64,000 nt of DNA from an uncultured Actinomycetes bacterium. GTDB taxonomy: Bacteria; Actinomycetota; Actinomycetes; Mycobacteriales; Nakamurellaceae. The stretch covers positions 1 through 64,000 of the forward strand of contig CALANS010000127.1 in the NCBI GenBank assembly GCA_937926105.1, written 5' to 3'. Positions within the stretch are counted from its first letter, which is position 1. Every line of letters starts with the position of its first letter. The translations under genes were made by a program, and so were the position numbers. Below the pieces are notes generated by a model that saw nothing but the letters and a program-made list of their open reading frames with translations, was not told where the DNA came from and did no database searches. This document shows positions 50,949-60,331 of this stretch, one piece after another.

Positions 50949-51170
50949 ATGCTCGATCCGGATGGGGATGCGCCGGTGTGGCGATGGCAGGGAATCGACG
51001 AGGCCGGTGTCGCCCTTAGCGAACCGTCGGCGCGGTTCTCCTCCCAGCAGTTGGCCGAGCAATGGCTTGCCGAGCACTTCGACGAGCTGGCGGAGGGCGG
51101 CGTCGAGGCGGTGACGTTGTTCAACGGCGGCCGCGCCGTCTACGGACCCATGCCGCTCGCCGAGGAGTGA
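50949..51170 (+). CDS. Short conserved-looking protein of unknown function
   Basis: 73 residues; ATG 50949 after GAAAGGTGG (a GTG at 50922 is also in frame). Acidic and Trp-containing (APVWRWQGIDEAG, QLAEQWLAEHFDEL, VTLFNGGRAVYGPM). No named family is recognised. It stands alone between the cobT-like and acyl-CoA dehydrogenase genes. Confidence 0.7.
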   Translation: MLDPDGDAPVWRWQGIDEAGVALSEPSARFSSQQLAEQWLAEHFDELAEGGVEAVTLFNGGRAVYGPMPLAEE

Positions 51171-51228
51171 CGTAGCAGCCAGCCTCACTGCTTGTTAACC
51201 GCGGTTCACTTCTGGCATCCTGGGTGGT

Positions 51229-52395
51229 GTGAGCGACTTCGCCGAACCACCCGAATACGCCGAGATCCGCCAGGCGGTCCGGGAGATCACCGCCCGGCAC
51301 GGCCTGGCCGAGTACGCCGAGCGGGGCCGCACCTCGACCCCGCAGACCGAGCTGTGGTCCGAGCTGGGCCAGGCCGGCTTTATCGGCATCAACGTGCCGC
51401 AACGATTCGGCGGCGGGGGGGCCGGCATGAGCGAGCTCGCGGTGGTCGCCGAGGCGTCCGCGTCGGCCGGCTGCCCGCTGCTGCTGCTGCTGGTCTCCAG
51501 CGCCATCAGCGTGGAGATCCTGGCCCGGCACGGCAGCGACGAACAGCAGCAACGCTGGCTGACCGCCATGGCCGACGGGTCGACCAAGATGGCCTTTGCC
51601 ATCACCGAGCCGGACGCCGGCTCCAACTCGCACCGCATCGCCACCACGGCCCGCCGGGCCGCCGACGGCACCGACGACTACCTGATCTCCGGCAGCAAGT
51701 ACTACATCTCCGGTGTCGACGAATCCGCGGCGGTCCTGACCGTGGCCGCCACCGGCCGGGACGAGGCCACCGGCAAGGCGCGACTGAGCCTTTTCATCGT
51801 GCCCACCGACGCGCCCGGCCTGCAGGCGAGCCGGCTGGAGGTGGCCGCGCAGATCCCGGACCGGCAGTTCACCCTGTTCTACGACGACGTCCGGGTGCCG
51901 GCCACGGCCCGGGTCGGTGACGACGGAGCGGGTCTGGCGCTGCTGTTCGACGGGCTGAACCCGGAACGCATCACCGCCGCGGCGCTGTGCGTGGGCATCG
52001 GCCGGTTCGCGGTGCAGGCCGCGGCCCGCTATACCTCCGACCGGTCCGTGTGGGGAGTGCCGCTGGCCACCCACCAGGGCGTGGCACACCCGCTCGCGAA
52101 GGCCGCCATCGACGTGGAGCTTGCGGCGCTGATGCTGGGCAAGGCCGCCTGGTTGCACGACGCCGGCCGGCCGGCGGGCGAGGCGTCGAACATGGCCAAA
52201 TACGCCGCCGCCGAGGCGGCCGTGTCGGCGGTCGACGCGGCCATCCAGGCGCACGGCGGCAACGGGCTATCGGCGGAATTCGGCCTGATGCCGTTGCATG
52301 GCATGGCCCGGCTGCTGCAGATCGCTCCGGTCAACCGGGAGATGGTGCTCAACTACATCGCCGCGCACACCCTGGGCATGCCCCGCTCCTACTGA
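51229..52395 (+). CDS. Acyl-CoA dehydrogenase family protein
   Basis: 388 residues, normal length. FAD enzyme that oxidises acyl-CoA. Blocks: MAFAITEPDAGSNSHRIATT, LISGSKYYISGVDES, ERITAAALCVGIGRFAV and QAHGGNGLSAEFGL. The usual C-terminal catalytic Glu (before G-T in Y-E-G-T) is not evident; the matching stretch reads LLQIAPVNREMVL. The base may come from another helix, as in some subfamilies. Substrate cannot be told. The 150 bp after it hold no gene. Confidence 0.9.
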   Translation: MSDFAEPPEYAEIRQAVREITARHGLAEYAERGRTSTPQTELWSELGQAGFIGINVPQRFGGGGAGMSELAVVAEASASAGCPLLLLLVSSAISVEILARHGSDEQQQRWLTAMADGSTKMAFAITEPDAGSNSHRIATTARRAADGTDDYLISGSKYYISGVDESAAVLTVAATGRDEATGKARLSLFIVPTDAPGLQASRLEVAAQIPDRQFTLFYDDVRVPATARVGDDGAGLALLFDGLNPERITAAALCVGIGRFAVQAAARYTSDRSVWGVPLATHQGVAHPLAKAAIDVELAALMLGKAAWLHDAGRPAGEASNMAKYAAAEAAVSAVDAAIQAHGGNGLSAEFGLMPLHGMARLLQIAPVNREMVLNYIAAHTLGMPRSY

Positions 52396-52550
52396 TCCCG
52401 GCGCTGTCGCTCCGTCACCGCCTGGGCGTTGGTGTGTCATCAGCATCGCGCACAGTTGCTTTCACGCCCCCCACCCGTTCATTTCGAGTGTGCACAGTCC
52501 AGGCCATGGGCTGCATTCGAGTCGGGAACGGCATTCGGGTCGGCGGCGAG

Positions 52551-53425
52551 TCAGATCCAGAGCCGGTCAAGGGGGAGCGAGTGGATGCGGTCCTCTGCCT
52601 GATAGCCGACTTGGCCGAGGTGGAACGCGATCCCTGCGACAAAGGCGGACCCAAGCCGACTCCGCAGCTTCCTCAGCCCCGAGAGTTGTTTGCTCTCCAC
52701 TCGCTCGCCAGCCTTGATTTCGATGCCGACGACAGCTCCGTCGTGGCGCTCCAGGACGAGGTCGACCTCATCATCATCACGGGTACGCCAGTGACCGGCC
52801 GACACCAGAGTCCACGACGTGTACCTTCGGCGCCGATACGCTCCGCGACGACACTGTGGTCCCCCATGCCGGCAGCGTGCTGACCAGGAACAGGGACTCC
52901 AGCAGCTCGACATAACGGCTGCGGTGTCCCGCGATGATTCCAGCCCCTGAGCGACCTTGCTGACGTTGAGCAGTCCGGCCGCCTGACCGACGATGCGGGT
53001 GAAGATCTGCCGCAAGTCGGCCTTGCGGTGGATGCGTCGGATCTCTCCGGCGTCTCGCTGCAGCGACTGCCGCACATGTGCTTGCAGCCAACGAGTGCGG
53101 GCGTCGACAGTGCTCGCAGCGAGCGCGAGCGGCATACCGCCTCGTACCACCCGGTCGATGTAGTCAGCGCGCGTCGTCGCCGCCGGCGTCGCAGTATGCG
53201 CGATCTCGGACGCGAACGCACGCTCGATGAAGTGATTATCGGTGCCGTCAATTTCGGTCTGCGTGAACGGCATGACCGATAGCCGTTGTATGCGGCCGGT
53301 CAGCGCCTGCGTCCCCTTGGGCAAGGAGTCGTAGCTCTCCGCGGACCCTCCAACAGGAGGACCGGCGTCTCGTCGACGCGCTGTCGGAGCACCGTCACCA
53401 GGCGGCGAGGGATCAACTCAGCCAT
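52551..53425 (-). pseudogene. AAA ATPase with DUF4143 domain, broken
   Basis: The start MAELIPRRLVTVLRQRVDET and PVLLLEGPR is the AAA beginning, but the rest of the Walker A and most of the ATPase part are missing. It resumes as RLSVMPFTQTEIDG, YIDRVVRGGMPLALA and FTRIVGQAAGLLNVSKVAQG, shifts frame for YVELLESLFLVSTLPAW and KVHVVDSGVGRSLAY, then shifts back for HWRTRDDDEVDLVLERHDGA and an intact end. So at least two frameshifts and a deletion. Such ATPases are common, non-essential and prone to loss. It is the one accessory scar in the core part of the window. Confidence 0.82.
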
Positions 53426-53666
53426 CCGTCAACGATACCTGACCTCGCAGTCAGCCGGCGGTTCCCCTAGGAATTAGCCGCTTCAGATACACGGATCTAG
53501 CCGCAGTTCTCACGCGGAACTGGCCGGACGGACCAGCGATCGACCGGACCGGCACGTCGGAGGATGCTCGCGCCGTTCGGCGTCGCCTGGCGCACCGCGA
53601 CACCGGTCGCCGGGGCACCGTCACCGCCCGGCCACAGCGCTTCGCCCGCCCACCTAAACTGGCACC

Positions 53667-56375
53667 GTGACCGATACCGCCCCTGCGAGCCCCGCGACAC
53701 TGTCGGCGCTGCCGACCCAGTACGACCCGGCTGCCGTCGAGGTATCGACCTACCGGCGGTGGGTGGACGCGGGCTACTTTCGCGCCGACGAGCAGCGGGT
53801 GTTGTCCGGCGAGCGGCGGCCGTTCTCGATCGTGCTGCCGCCGCCGAACGTCACCGGCAACCTGCACGTCGGGCACGCGCTGGATCACACGTTGATGGAC
53901 ATCCTGTCCCGCTGGCACCGGATGAGCGGTGACGAGGTCCTGTGGCTGCCCGGCATGGACCATGCCGGCATCGCGACCCAGACCTTGGTGGAACGCCAGC
54001 TGGCGGTAGACGGTAAGACCCGGCACGACTTCGGCCGGGACCTGTTCGTGCAGAAGGTGTGGGACTGGAAGCACGAGTCCGGTGGCGCGATCCTCGGCCA
54101 GATGCGCCGGCTGGGCGACTCGGTGGACTGGTCGCGCGAGCGGTTCACCCTGGACGACGGGCTGTCCGCGGCAGTGCAGACCATTTTCAAGCGGCTCTAC
54201 GACGATGGCCTGATCTACCGCGCCAAGCGGATCACCAACTGGTGCCCGGGCTGCCAGACGGCCCTGTCCGACATCGAGGTGGAGCACATCGACGACGCCG
54301 GTGAACTGGTCAGCATTCGTTATGACAGCGCTGACGGTGACGGCGGTGAAGCGTTCTCGATCGTGGTGGCCACCACCCGGGTCGAGACCATGCTGGGGGA
54401 TACGGCCATCGCCGTGCACCCCGACGACGAGCGGTACGCCGACCTGGTCGGCCGGACCGTGACGCTGCCCCTGGTGGGACGCGAGATCCCCATCGTGGCA
54501 GACGATCACGTGGAGCCCGAGTTCGGCACCGGCGCGGTGAAGGTCACCCCGGCGCACGACCCCAACGACTTCGACATCGCGCAGCGCCACCACCTGCCGG
54601 CCATCGACATCCTCACCCCGGACGCCCACATCACCGGCACCGGAACGGCTTTCGACGGCATGGACCGGTTCGAAGCGCGCGCCGCGGTGAAGGCCGCGCT
54701 GGCCCGCGAGGGCCGTGTGGTCGCGGAGAAGAGCCCGTTCGTGCATGCCGTGGGGCACTGCTCGCGTTCCGACGACGTGGTGGAGCCCCGGCTGAGCCTG
54801 CAGTGGTTCGTCAAGGTGGCCCCGCTGGCCCAGGCGGCTGGCGACGCGGTGCGGGACGGCCGCACCCGGATTCACCCACCGGAGATGGCCGCCCGGTACT
54901 TCGACTGGGTCGACCACATGCACGACTGGACCATCTCCCGCCAGCTGTGGTGGGGCCACCGGATCCCGGTGTGGTATGGGCCCGGCGGCGAGATGCGGTG
55001 CGTGGGACCGGACGAGGAACCGCCGGGCGAGGGCTGGGCGCAGGACGAGGACGTGCTGGACACCTGGTTCTCCTCGGCGCTGTGGCCGTTTTCCACCATG
55101 GGTTGGCCGGAGCACACCGACACGCTGCGGGCGTTCTACCCGACCAGTGTGCTGGTCACCGGCTACGACATCCTGTTCTTCTGGGTAGCCCGGATGATGA
55201 TGATGGGCCTGCACGCCATGGACGGCAACGAGCGTGGCGCGCAACCCTTTGACGTGGTGGCGCTGCACGGCCTGGTGCGCGACGAGCGCGGCCGCAAGAT
55301 GAGCAAGTCCCGCGGCAATGTGGTCGATCCGCTGGCCTGGATCGACACCTACGGCGCGGATGCGGTGCGCTTCACCCTGGCCCGCGGCGCCAACCCCGGC
55401 ACCGACCAGGCCATCGCCGAGGACTGGGTGCGCGGCGCGAAGAGCTTCTGCTCCAAGCTGCACAACGCCACCCGCTTCGCGTTGCTCAACGGCGCGCGGG
55501 TGCCGGATGCGCCGATCGATCCCGCTGCCGGATCCGCTGCCGACCGGTGGATCCTGGACCGGCTGGACGCGGTGGTGGCCGAGACCACCACGCTGTTGGT
55601 CGATTTCCAGTTCGCCAAGGCGGCCGAGGGCCTCTACCACTTCGCCTGGGACGAATTCTGCGACTGGTACGTGGAACTGGCCAAGGCGCCGCTGCAATCC
55701 GGTGGTGCGGTCGCCGACCACACCCGGGCGGTGCTGGGGACCGTGCTGGACACCCTGCTGCGACTGCTGCACCCGTTCGTGCCGTTCGTCACCGAGTCGT
55801 TGTGGACCCAGCTCACCGGCGGCGAGACCCTGGTGACCACCTCCTGGCCGACACAGTCCGGCACCGTCCCCGATCCGCAGGCGGCCGCGCAGATCGCCGA
55901 CACCATCAAGCTGGTCACCGAGATCCGCCGGTTCCGTGCCGACCAGGGCCTGCCGCCCGGCCGCAAGGTGCCGGCGCGGATTGACTGGTCCGGCGACCGG
56001 GACGGGCAGGACGCCGGCGGGTTCGTCACCCGCAGCGCGTTGACGCTGGGCCGCTTTGGTCCGGTGGCCGATGCGTTCGCACCGACCGCCGCACTGGAGG
56101 TCGCCCTCGCCACCGGCACCGTCACTGTGCACATCGACACTTCCGAGACCATCGACGTCGCGGCCGAGACCGCCCGGGCACAGCGAGATCTCACCGACGC
56201 CCGCAAGGAACTCGCGCAAACTGCCGGCAAGCTGGACAACTCGGCGTTCCTGGCCAAGGCGCCTGAGCCGGTGGTGGCGAAGATCCGGGCCCGGCACGCC
56301 GCCGCCGCGGCGGAGATCGACCGGCTCACCGCTCGGCTGGCGGAACTCGGCGGCACCGTGAACGGCACGGCGTGA
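53667..56375 (+). CDS. valS: Valyl-tRNA synthetase
   Basis: 902 residues, normal length; GTG 53667. Charges tRNA-Val. Class I signatures [10 protein letters not shown] (HIGH) and RKMSKSRGN (KMSKS), editing-domain [19 protein letters not shown], and a C-terminal coiled-coil (about 830-900) typical of ValS. Its stop overlaps the folC start (GTGA). The valS-folC-DUF4233-ndk-rne order is that of mycobacteria. Confidence 0.98.
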   Translation: MTDTAPASPATLSALPTQYDPAAVEVSTYRRWVDAGYFRADEQRVLSGERRPFSIVLPPPNVTGNLHVGHALDHTLMDILSRWHRMSGDEVLWLPGMDHAGIATQTLVERQLAVDGKTRHDFGRDLFVQKVWDWKHESGGAILGQMRRLGDSVDWSRERFTLDDGLSAAVQTIFKRLYDDGLIYRAKRITNWCPGCQTALSDIEVEHIDDAGELVSIRYDSADGDGGEAFSIVVATTRVETMLGDTAIAVHPDDERYADLVGRTVTLPLVGREIPIVADDHVEPEFGTGAVKVTPAHDPNDFDIAQRHHLPAIDILTPDAHITGTGTAFDGMDRFEARAAVKAALAREGRVVAEKSPFVHAVGHCSRSDDVVEPRLSLQWFVKVAPLAQAAGDAVRDGRTRIHPPEMAARYFDWVDHMHDWTISRQLWWGHRIPVWYGPGGEMRCVGPDEEPPGEGWAQDEDVLDTWFSSALWPFSTMGWPEHTDTLRAFYPTSVLVTGYDILFFWVARMMMMGLHAMDGNERGAQPFDVVALHGLVRDERGRKMSKSRGNVVDPLAWIDTYGADAVRFTLARGANPGTDQAIAEDWVRGAKSFCSKLHNATRFALLNGARVPDAPIDPAAGSAADRWILDRLDAVVAETTTLLVDFQFAKAAEGLYHFAWDEFCDWYVELAKAPLQSGGAVADHTRAVLGTVLDTLLRLLHPFVPFVTESLWTQLTGGETLVTTSWPTQSGTVPDPQAAAQIADTIKLVTEIRRFRADQGLPPGRKVPARIDWSGDRDGQDAGGFVTRSALTLGRFGPVADAFAPTAALEVALATGTVTVHIDTSETIDVAAETARAQRDLTDARKELAQTAGKLDNSAFLAKAPEPVVAKIRARHAAAAAEIDRLTARLAELGGTVNGTA

Positions 56376-57904
56376 CCACCTCGGGCAACGGCGCCGGTGA
56401 TCCCGAGGATCTGGCGGAGTACCTGCGCGGCCTCACCCCGGGCCTGGGGGAGCCTGCCGGTGACGACCCGGATGTAGGTGCTGCTGAAACGCCGGAGGCG
56501 ACCTCGGCGACGGCCGACCTGGACGACCAGACCAGCGAGCTGGTCCCTGATTTCCCGCCGCTGACGCTCGCCGCCGTCGAGGCCGCGCTCAACCGGCGCT
56601 GGCCGGAGACCCACATCGAACCGACACTGGCCCGGATCACGGCGCTGCTCGACCTGCTGGGCAACCCGCAGCGCGCCTACCCGGTGATCCAGATTGCCGG
56701 CACGAACGGCAAGACCAGCGTCGCTCGGATGATCGACGCGCTGCTGACCGCCATGGGACTGCGCACCGGACGGTTCACCTCGCCGCACCTGCAGAAGGTC
56801 ACCGAGCGGATCAGCCTGGACGGCATGCCGATCGACGACGAGCGGTACGTGCAGACCTTCGGCGATATCGCCCCCTACGTCGACATGGTCGACGCGGCGA
56901 GCGCCCGCTCCGGCGGGGTACCGCTGTCCAAATTCGAGATCCTCACCGCGATGGCCTATGCGGCGTTCGCCGACGCACCGGTGGACGTCGGAATCATCGA
57001 GGTGGGCATCGGCGGGACGTGGGACTCCACCAACGTGGTCGACGCGACCGTTGCCGTCGTCACGCCCATCGGCATCGACCACATCAATTACCTGGGGCCG
57101 GATCTGGTCTCCATCGCCGGCAACAAGGCCGGCATCATCAAGCAGGGTGCCACCGCGGTGATCGGAGCGCAGGAGCCGGAGGCGATGACGGTGCTGCTGC
57201 GGCGCGCCGTGCAGCAGGATGCCACCGTCGCCCGGTTCGGCTCCGAGTTCGCCGTCGCCGAGCGCAGCGTCGCCGTCGGCGGCCAACTGCTGACGTTGCA
57301 GGGACTCTCGGCGGTCTACCCGGAGGTGTTCCTGCCGCTGCACGGCGCGCACCAGGCGGGCAATGCGGCGGTGGCCCTCGCCGCCGTCGAGGCATTCCTC
57401 GGTGCCGGCCGGGACCGCTCGCTGGACCTGACCACGGTGCAGGACGGATTCGCGCAGGCGGCCTCGCCGGGCCGGTTGGAGCGGGTGCGCACCTCGCCGA
57501 TGATCTTCATCGATGCCGCGCACAACCCGCACGGTGCCCGGGCCCTGGCGATTGCGCTGGGCGAGGAGTTTTCCTTCACCCGGCTGGTTGGCGTGCTGGC
57601 CGTGATGGCCGACAAGGACGTGCGCGGCGTACTGGAGGCGCTGGCCGACTCGTTCGACGAGGTGGTGGTGACGGTGAACTCGTCACCGCGCTCGATGCCG
57701 ACGGATGACCTTGCCGAGCTGGCGAATGACGTGTTCGGCGAGCACCGGGTGCACACCGCCGCGCGGATGGATGAGGCGATCGCGCTGGCCGTGGACCTGG
57801 CCGAGGATGACCCCGAGGCGGCCCCGGGCGCGGCGGTCCTGATCACCGGATCGGTGGTCTCGGCCGGCGACGGCCGCGCGCTGGCCGGCCTGGACCCCGC
57901 GTGA
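56372..57904 (+). CDS. folC: Folylpolyglutamate / dihydrofolate synthase
   Basis: 510 residues. Adds glutamate to folates. P-loop [50 protein letters not shown] and IDHINYLG with NKAGIIK are the family blocks. The first 65 residues are an acidic, poorly conserved extension. GTGA overlaps on both sides tie it to valS and the DUF4233 gene. Confidence 0.96.
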   Translation: MTTSGNGAGDPEDLAEYLRGLTPGLGEPAGDDPDVGAAETPEATSATADLDDQTSELVPDFPPLTLAAVEAALNRRWPETHIEPTLARITALLDLLGNPQRAYPVIQIAGTNGKTSVARMIDALLTAMGLRTGRFTSPHLQKVTERISLDGMPIDDERYVQTFGDIAPYVDMVDAASARSGGVPLSKFEILTAMAYAAFADAPVDVGIIEVGIGGTWDSTNVVDATVAVVTPIGIDHINYLGPDLVSIAGNKAGIIKQGATAVIGAQEPEAMTVLLRRAVQQDATVARFGSEFAVAERSVAVGGQLLTLQGLSAVYPEVFLPLHGAHQAGNAAVALAAVEAFLGAGRDRSLDLTTVQDGFAQAASPGRLERVRTSPMIFIDAAHNPHGARALAIALGEEFSFTRLVGVLAVMADKDVRGVLEALADSFDEVVVTVNSSPRSMPTDDLAELANDVFGEHRVHTAARMDEAIALAVDLAEDDPEAAPGAAVLITGSVVSAGDGRALAGLDPA

Positions 57905-58320
57905 GCACACCACCTGCCCCTGCCGGCCGCCCTTCCGACCCGGAGCGCGGCCTGCGCGGCGTGATGTCGGCGATCCTGATCCTCGAGGCCATCGTCATCC
58001 TGTTGGGCATCCCGGTCGCCGAGAACACCGGAGGCGGGACCGGGCCGGTCGGTGTGGTGTTGATCTGCGCGTTGGCGCTGGCGCACCTCCTGACCTGCGC
58101 GCTGGTGCGCAGGCCCTACGCCGTCGCGGTGATCCTGGCGCTGCAGGCGCTCCTGGTCGCCTGCTGGGCGATCAACGCCTCGCTCGGCGTGATGGGCATC
58201 GTGTTCGCCATCGTGTGGGCACTCGTGCTGTGGATGCGTCGTGAGTTTCGCCGGCGCCTCGCGGCCGGCCTGCTCTCCTTCGGCGACGCGCCGGGGTCTA
58301 CGACGGGTCAGGACCGATAG
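57901..58320 (+). CDS. DUF4233 membrane protein
   Basis: 139 residues; GTG 57901 overlaps the folC stop. Four helices (about 20-45, 50-70, 78-95, 97-115). RGVMSAILILEAIVILLGIP is the family start. Always found between folC and ndk in mycolic-acid bacteria, function unknown. Confidence 0.92.
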   Translation: MSTPPAPAGRPSDPERGLRGVMSAILILEAIVILLGIPVAENTGGGTGPVGVVLICALALAHLLTCALVRRPYAVAVILALQALLVACWAINASLGVMGIVFAIVWALVLWMRREFRRRLAAGLLSFGDAPGSTTGQDR

Positions 58321-58397
58321 TCTGCCCACTGCCCCCCGGTGGGGGGCCGCCCGGCCGAGTGCGCCGGTAGCAAGCGCGAGAACGGGAGTAACACGAC

Positions 58398-58811
58398 GTG
58401 ACAGAGCGGACCCTGGTGCTCATCAAGCCCGACGGGGTGCGGCGCGGACTGGTAGGCGAGATCATCGCCCGCATCGAGCGCAAGGGCCTGACCCTGGTCG
58501 CGATGGACCTGCGCACCGTCGACGTCGAACTCGCGAAGGCGCACTACGCCGAGCACGTGGGCAAGCCGTTCTTCGACTCGCTGGTGGAGTTCATCACCGG
58601 AGGCCCGCTGGTGGCGGCGGTCGTCGAGGGGGAGCGGGCCATCGCCGGCTGGCGGCAACTGGCCGGCGGCACCGACCCGGTGGAGAAGGCCACCCCGGGC
58701 AGCATCCGCGGCGACTTTGCCCTGGTCACCCAGTTCAATCTGGTGCACGGGTCGGACTCGCCGGAGTCCGCCGCCCGCGAGATCGCGCTCTGGTTCGGCC
58801 CGCTCGCCTGA
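58398..58811 (+). CDS. ndk: Nucleoside diphosphate kinase
   Basis: 137 residues, normal length; GTG 58398 after GGGAG. Transfers the terminal phosphate between nucleotides. [20 protein letters not shown], the active His in [16 protein letters not shown] and WF at the end are present. Confidence 0.98.
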   Translation: MTERTLVLIKPDGVRRGLVGEIIARIERKGLTLVAMDLRTVDVELAKAHYAEHVGKPFFDSLVEFITGGPLVAAVVEGERAIAGWRQLAGGTDPVEKATPGSIRGDFALVTQFNLVHGSDSPESAAREIALWFGPLA

Positions 58812-58894
58812 TCGCGCGCCCACTGGGCACCGATCACGCGGGCACCGCCCCGCAACCAGGCTGGCCAGGTGCCAGCGTGACCGACCGGGCAGCG

Positions 58895-59185
58895 TCAGGA
58901 GTGTGAACCGCGCGATCGCGAGCCGTGCAGCACGGCCCAGGCCACCAGCAGCGTTCCGACCAGCAGCACCGCCAGTCCGACGATCATCGGCATGGTGACG
59001 TCCAGGCCGGTGTGTGCCAGCGCCAGCGGCCCCGCCCCGGGGTCGGATCCGGTGCCGGCCGGGCTTTCCGTCACCGGGCCAGCCGCGCCGGCGCCGTCAC
59101 CGGCCCAGGCGGCCGGGGCCAGCAGCACGGACGGCATGGTCATCACCGCGGCCACCAGTGCCATGCGGCCGCGGAGTCGACGCAT
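58895..59185 (-). CDS. Small secreted protein with LAXTG sortase signal
   Basis: 96 residues from ATG 59185 (GGGGG upstream). Signal peptide (MRRLRGRMALVAAVMTMPSV to AWA), a 35-residue Gly/Pro/Ala/Thr linker, then LAHTG followed by a hydrophobic stretch (MIVGLAVLLVGTLLVAWAVL) and a basic end RSR. LAXTG with this tail is the signal used by class E-type sortases in high-GC Gram-positives. The mature part is only about 30 residues, so it may be a wall-linked peptide. No sortase gene is in the window. Confidence 0.72.
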   Translation of the reverse strand: MRRLRGRMALVAAVMTMPSVLLAPAAWAGDGAGAAGPVTESPAGTGSDPGAGPLALAHTGLDVTMPMIVGLAVLLVGTLLVAWAVLHGSRSRGSHS

Positions 59186-59320
59186 CACGCACCCCCTACC
59201 CGGCCGGACCAGCCCCGCTTGTCGGCGGGGCTTTGTCGCATTCTACCGGCACCCACCGTGTGACGGCCGGCGGAAAAACCCGATCGGCGCTGTCGGCCCG
59301 CGCAGGTACTGTGGCGCCTC

Positions 59321-60331
59321 GTGGGGGACACCAGGACCGCAGGACCATCCGGAGCCGGGTCGACGCCGATGGCGAGCCCGGCCGCTTCGCCGGCGGCACC
59401 GATGATCGCCGCCCGCACCCTGACCAAGAGCTTTCAGGTCAAGGGTGGCGCCACGGTTGAGGCCGTGAAGGGCATCGACGTCACCGTCCCTCGCGGGCAG
59501 GCGTTCGGCTTTCTCGGCCCCAACGGCGCCGGCAAGTCGTCCACCATGCGCATAGTCGCCTGCACCTCGCCGCGGTCCGGCGGAGACCTGGCCATCCTGG
59601 GCCTGGATCCGGAGCGGGACGGCGTCCGCATCCGCGACCGGCTCGGTGTGGTGCCGCAGCAGGACAACCTGGACGAAGAGCTCACCGTCACCGAGAACCT
59701 GTACATCTACGCGCGGTACTTCGGCTTCTCCCGAGCCTATTGCCGGGCCAAGGCCACCGAGCTGCTGGAATTCGCCCAGCTCACCGAGAAGGCCACCGCC
59801 AAGGTGACGGCGCTCTCCGGCGGGATGAAGCGCCGCCTGACCATCGCTCGGGCCCTGGTCAACGACCCGGATCTGCTGCTGCTGGACGAGCCCACCACCG
59901 GGCTGGACCCGCAGGCGCGGCACGTCGTGTGGGACAGGCTGTTCCGGCTCAAGCAGCAGGGCGTGACGCTGGTGCTGACCACGCACTACATGGACGAGGC
60001 CGAGCAGTTGTGCGACCGGCTGGTGGTGATGGATCACGGCCTGATCGTCGCCGAAGGCTCGCCGGCCGAGCTGATCGCACGGTATTCGACCCGGGAGGTG
60101 GTGGAGCTGCGGTTCGAGCCGGGCGCGCAGCTGATGGCGCAGCCGGTCGCCGAAGCGCTGGTGGACCGGCTGGAGGTGCTGCCGGACCGGCTGCTGCTGT
60201 ACACGCCGCACGGCGACGCCACGCTGGAGGCGGTCGCGGCCGCCGGGATCGAGCCGGCCGCCACCCTGGTGCGTCGGTCCACCCTGGAGGATGTGTTCTT
60301 GCACCTGACCGGGCGAAGTCTGGTCGAGTAG
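59321..60331 (+). CDS. ABC transporter ATP-binding protein (drug/lipid export type)
   Basis: 336 residues. Walker A GPNGAGKSS, signature LSGGMKRRLTIARALV, Walker B LLLLDEPTTGLDPQ and switch His in LTTHYMDEA. A C-terminal DrrA/NodI-like extension (about 230-336) follows. The first 28 residues are a loose extension; ATG 59369 or 59402 could also be used. Pairs with the fused permease directly downstream (TAG then GTG). Confidence 0.93.
   Translation: MGDTRTAGPSGAGSTPMASPAASPAAPMIAARTLTKSFQVKGGATVEAVKGIDVTVPRGQAFGFLGPNGAGKSSTMRIVACTSPRSGGDLAILGLDPERDGVRIRDRLGVVPQQDNLDEELTVTENLYIYARYFGFSRAYCRAKATELLEFAQLTEKATAKVTALSGGMKRRLTIARALVNDPDLLLLDEPTTGLDPQARHVVWDRLFRLKQQGVTLVLTTHYMDEAEQLCDRLVVMDHGLIVAEGSPAELIARYSTREVVELRFEPGAQLMAQPVAEALVDRLEVLPDRLLLYTPHGDATLEAVAAAGIEPAATLVRRSTLEDVFLHLTGRSLVE

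Noticed and set aside
53451..56297. 948-codon antisense frame across valS
   Set aside because: His/Arg/Gly-rich translation with no domains; valS is certain.
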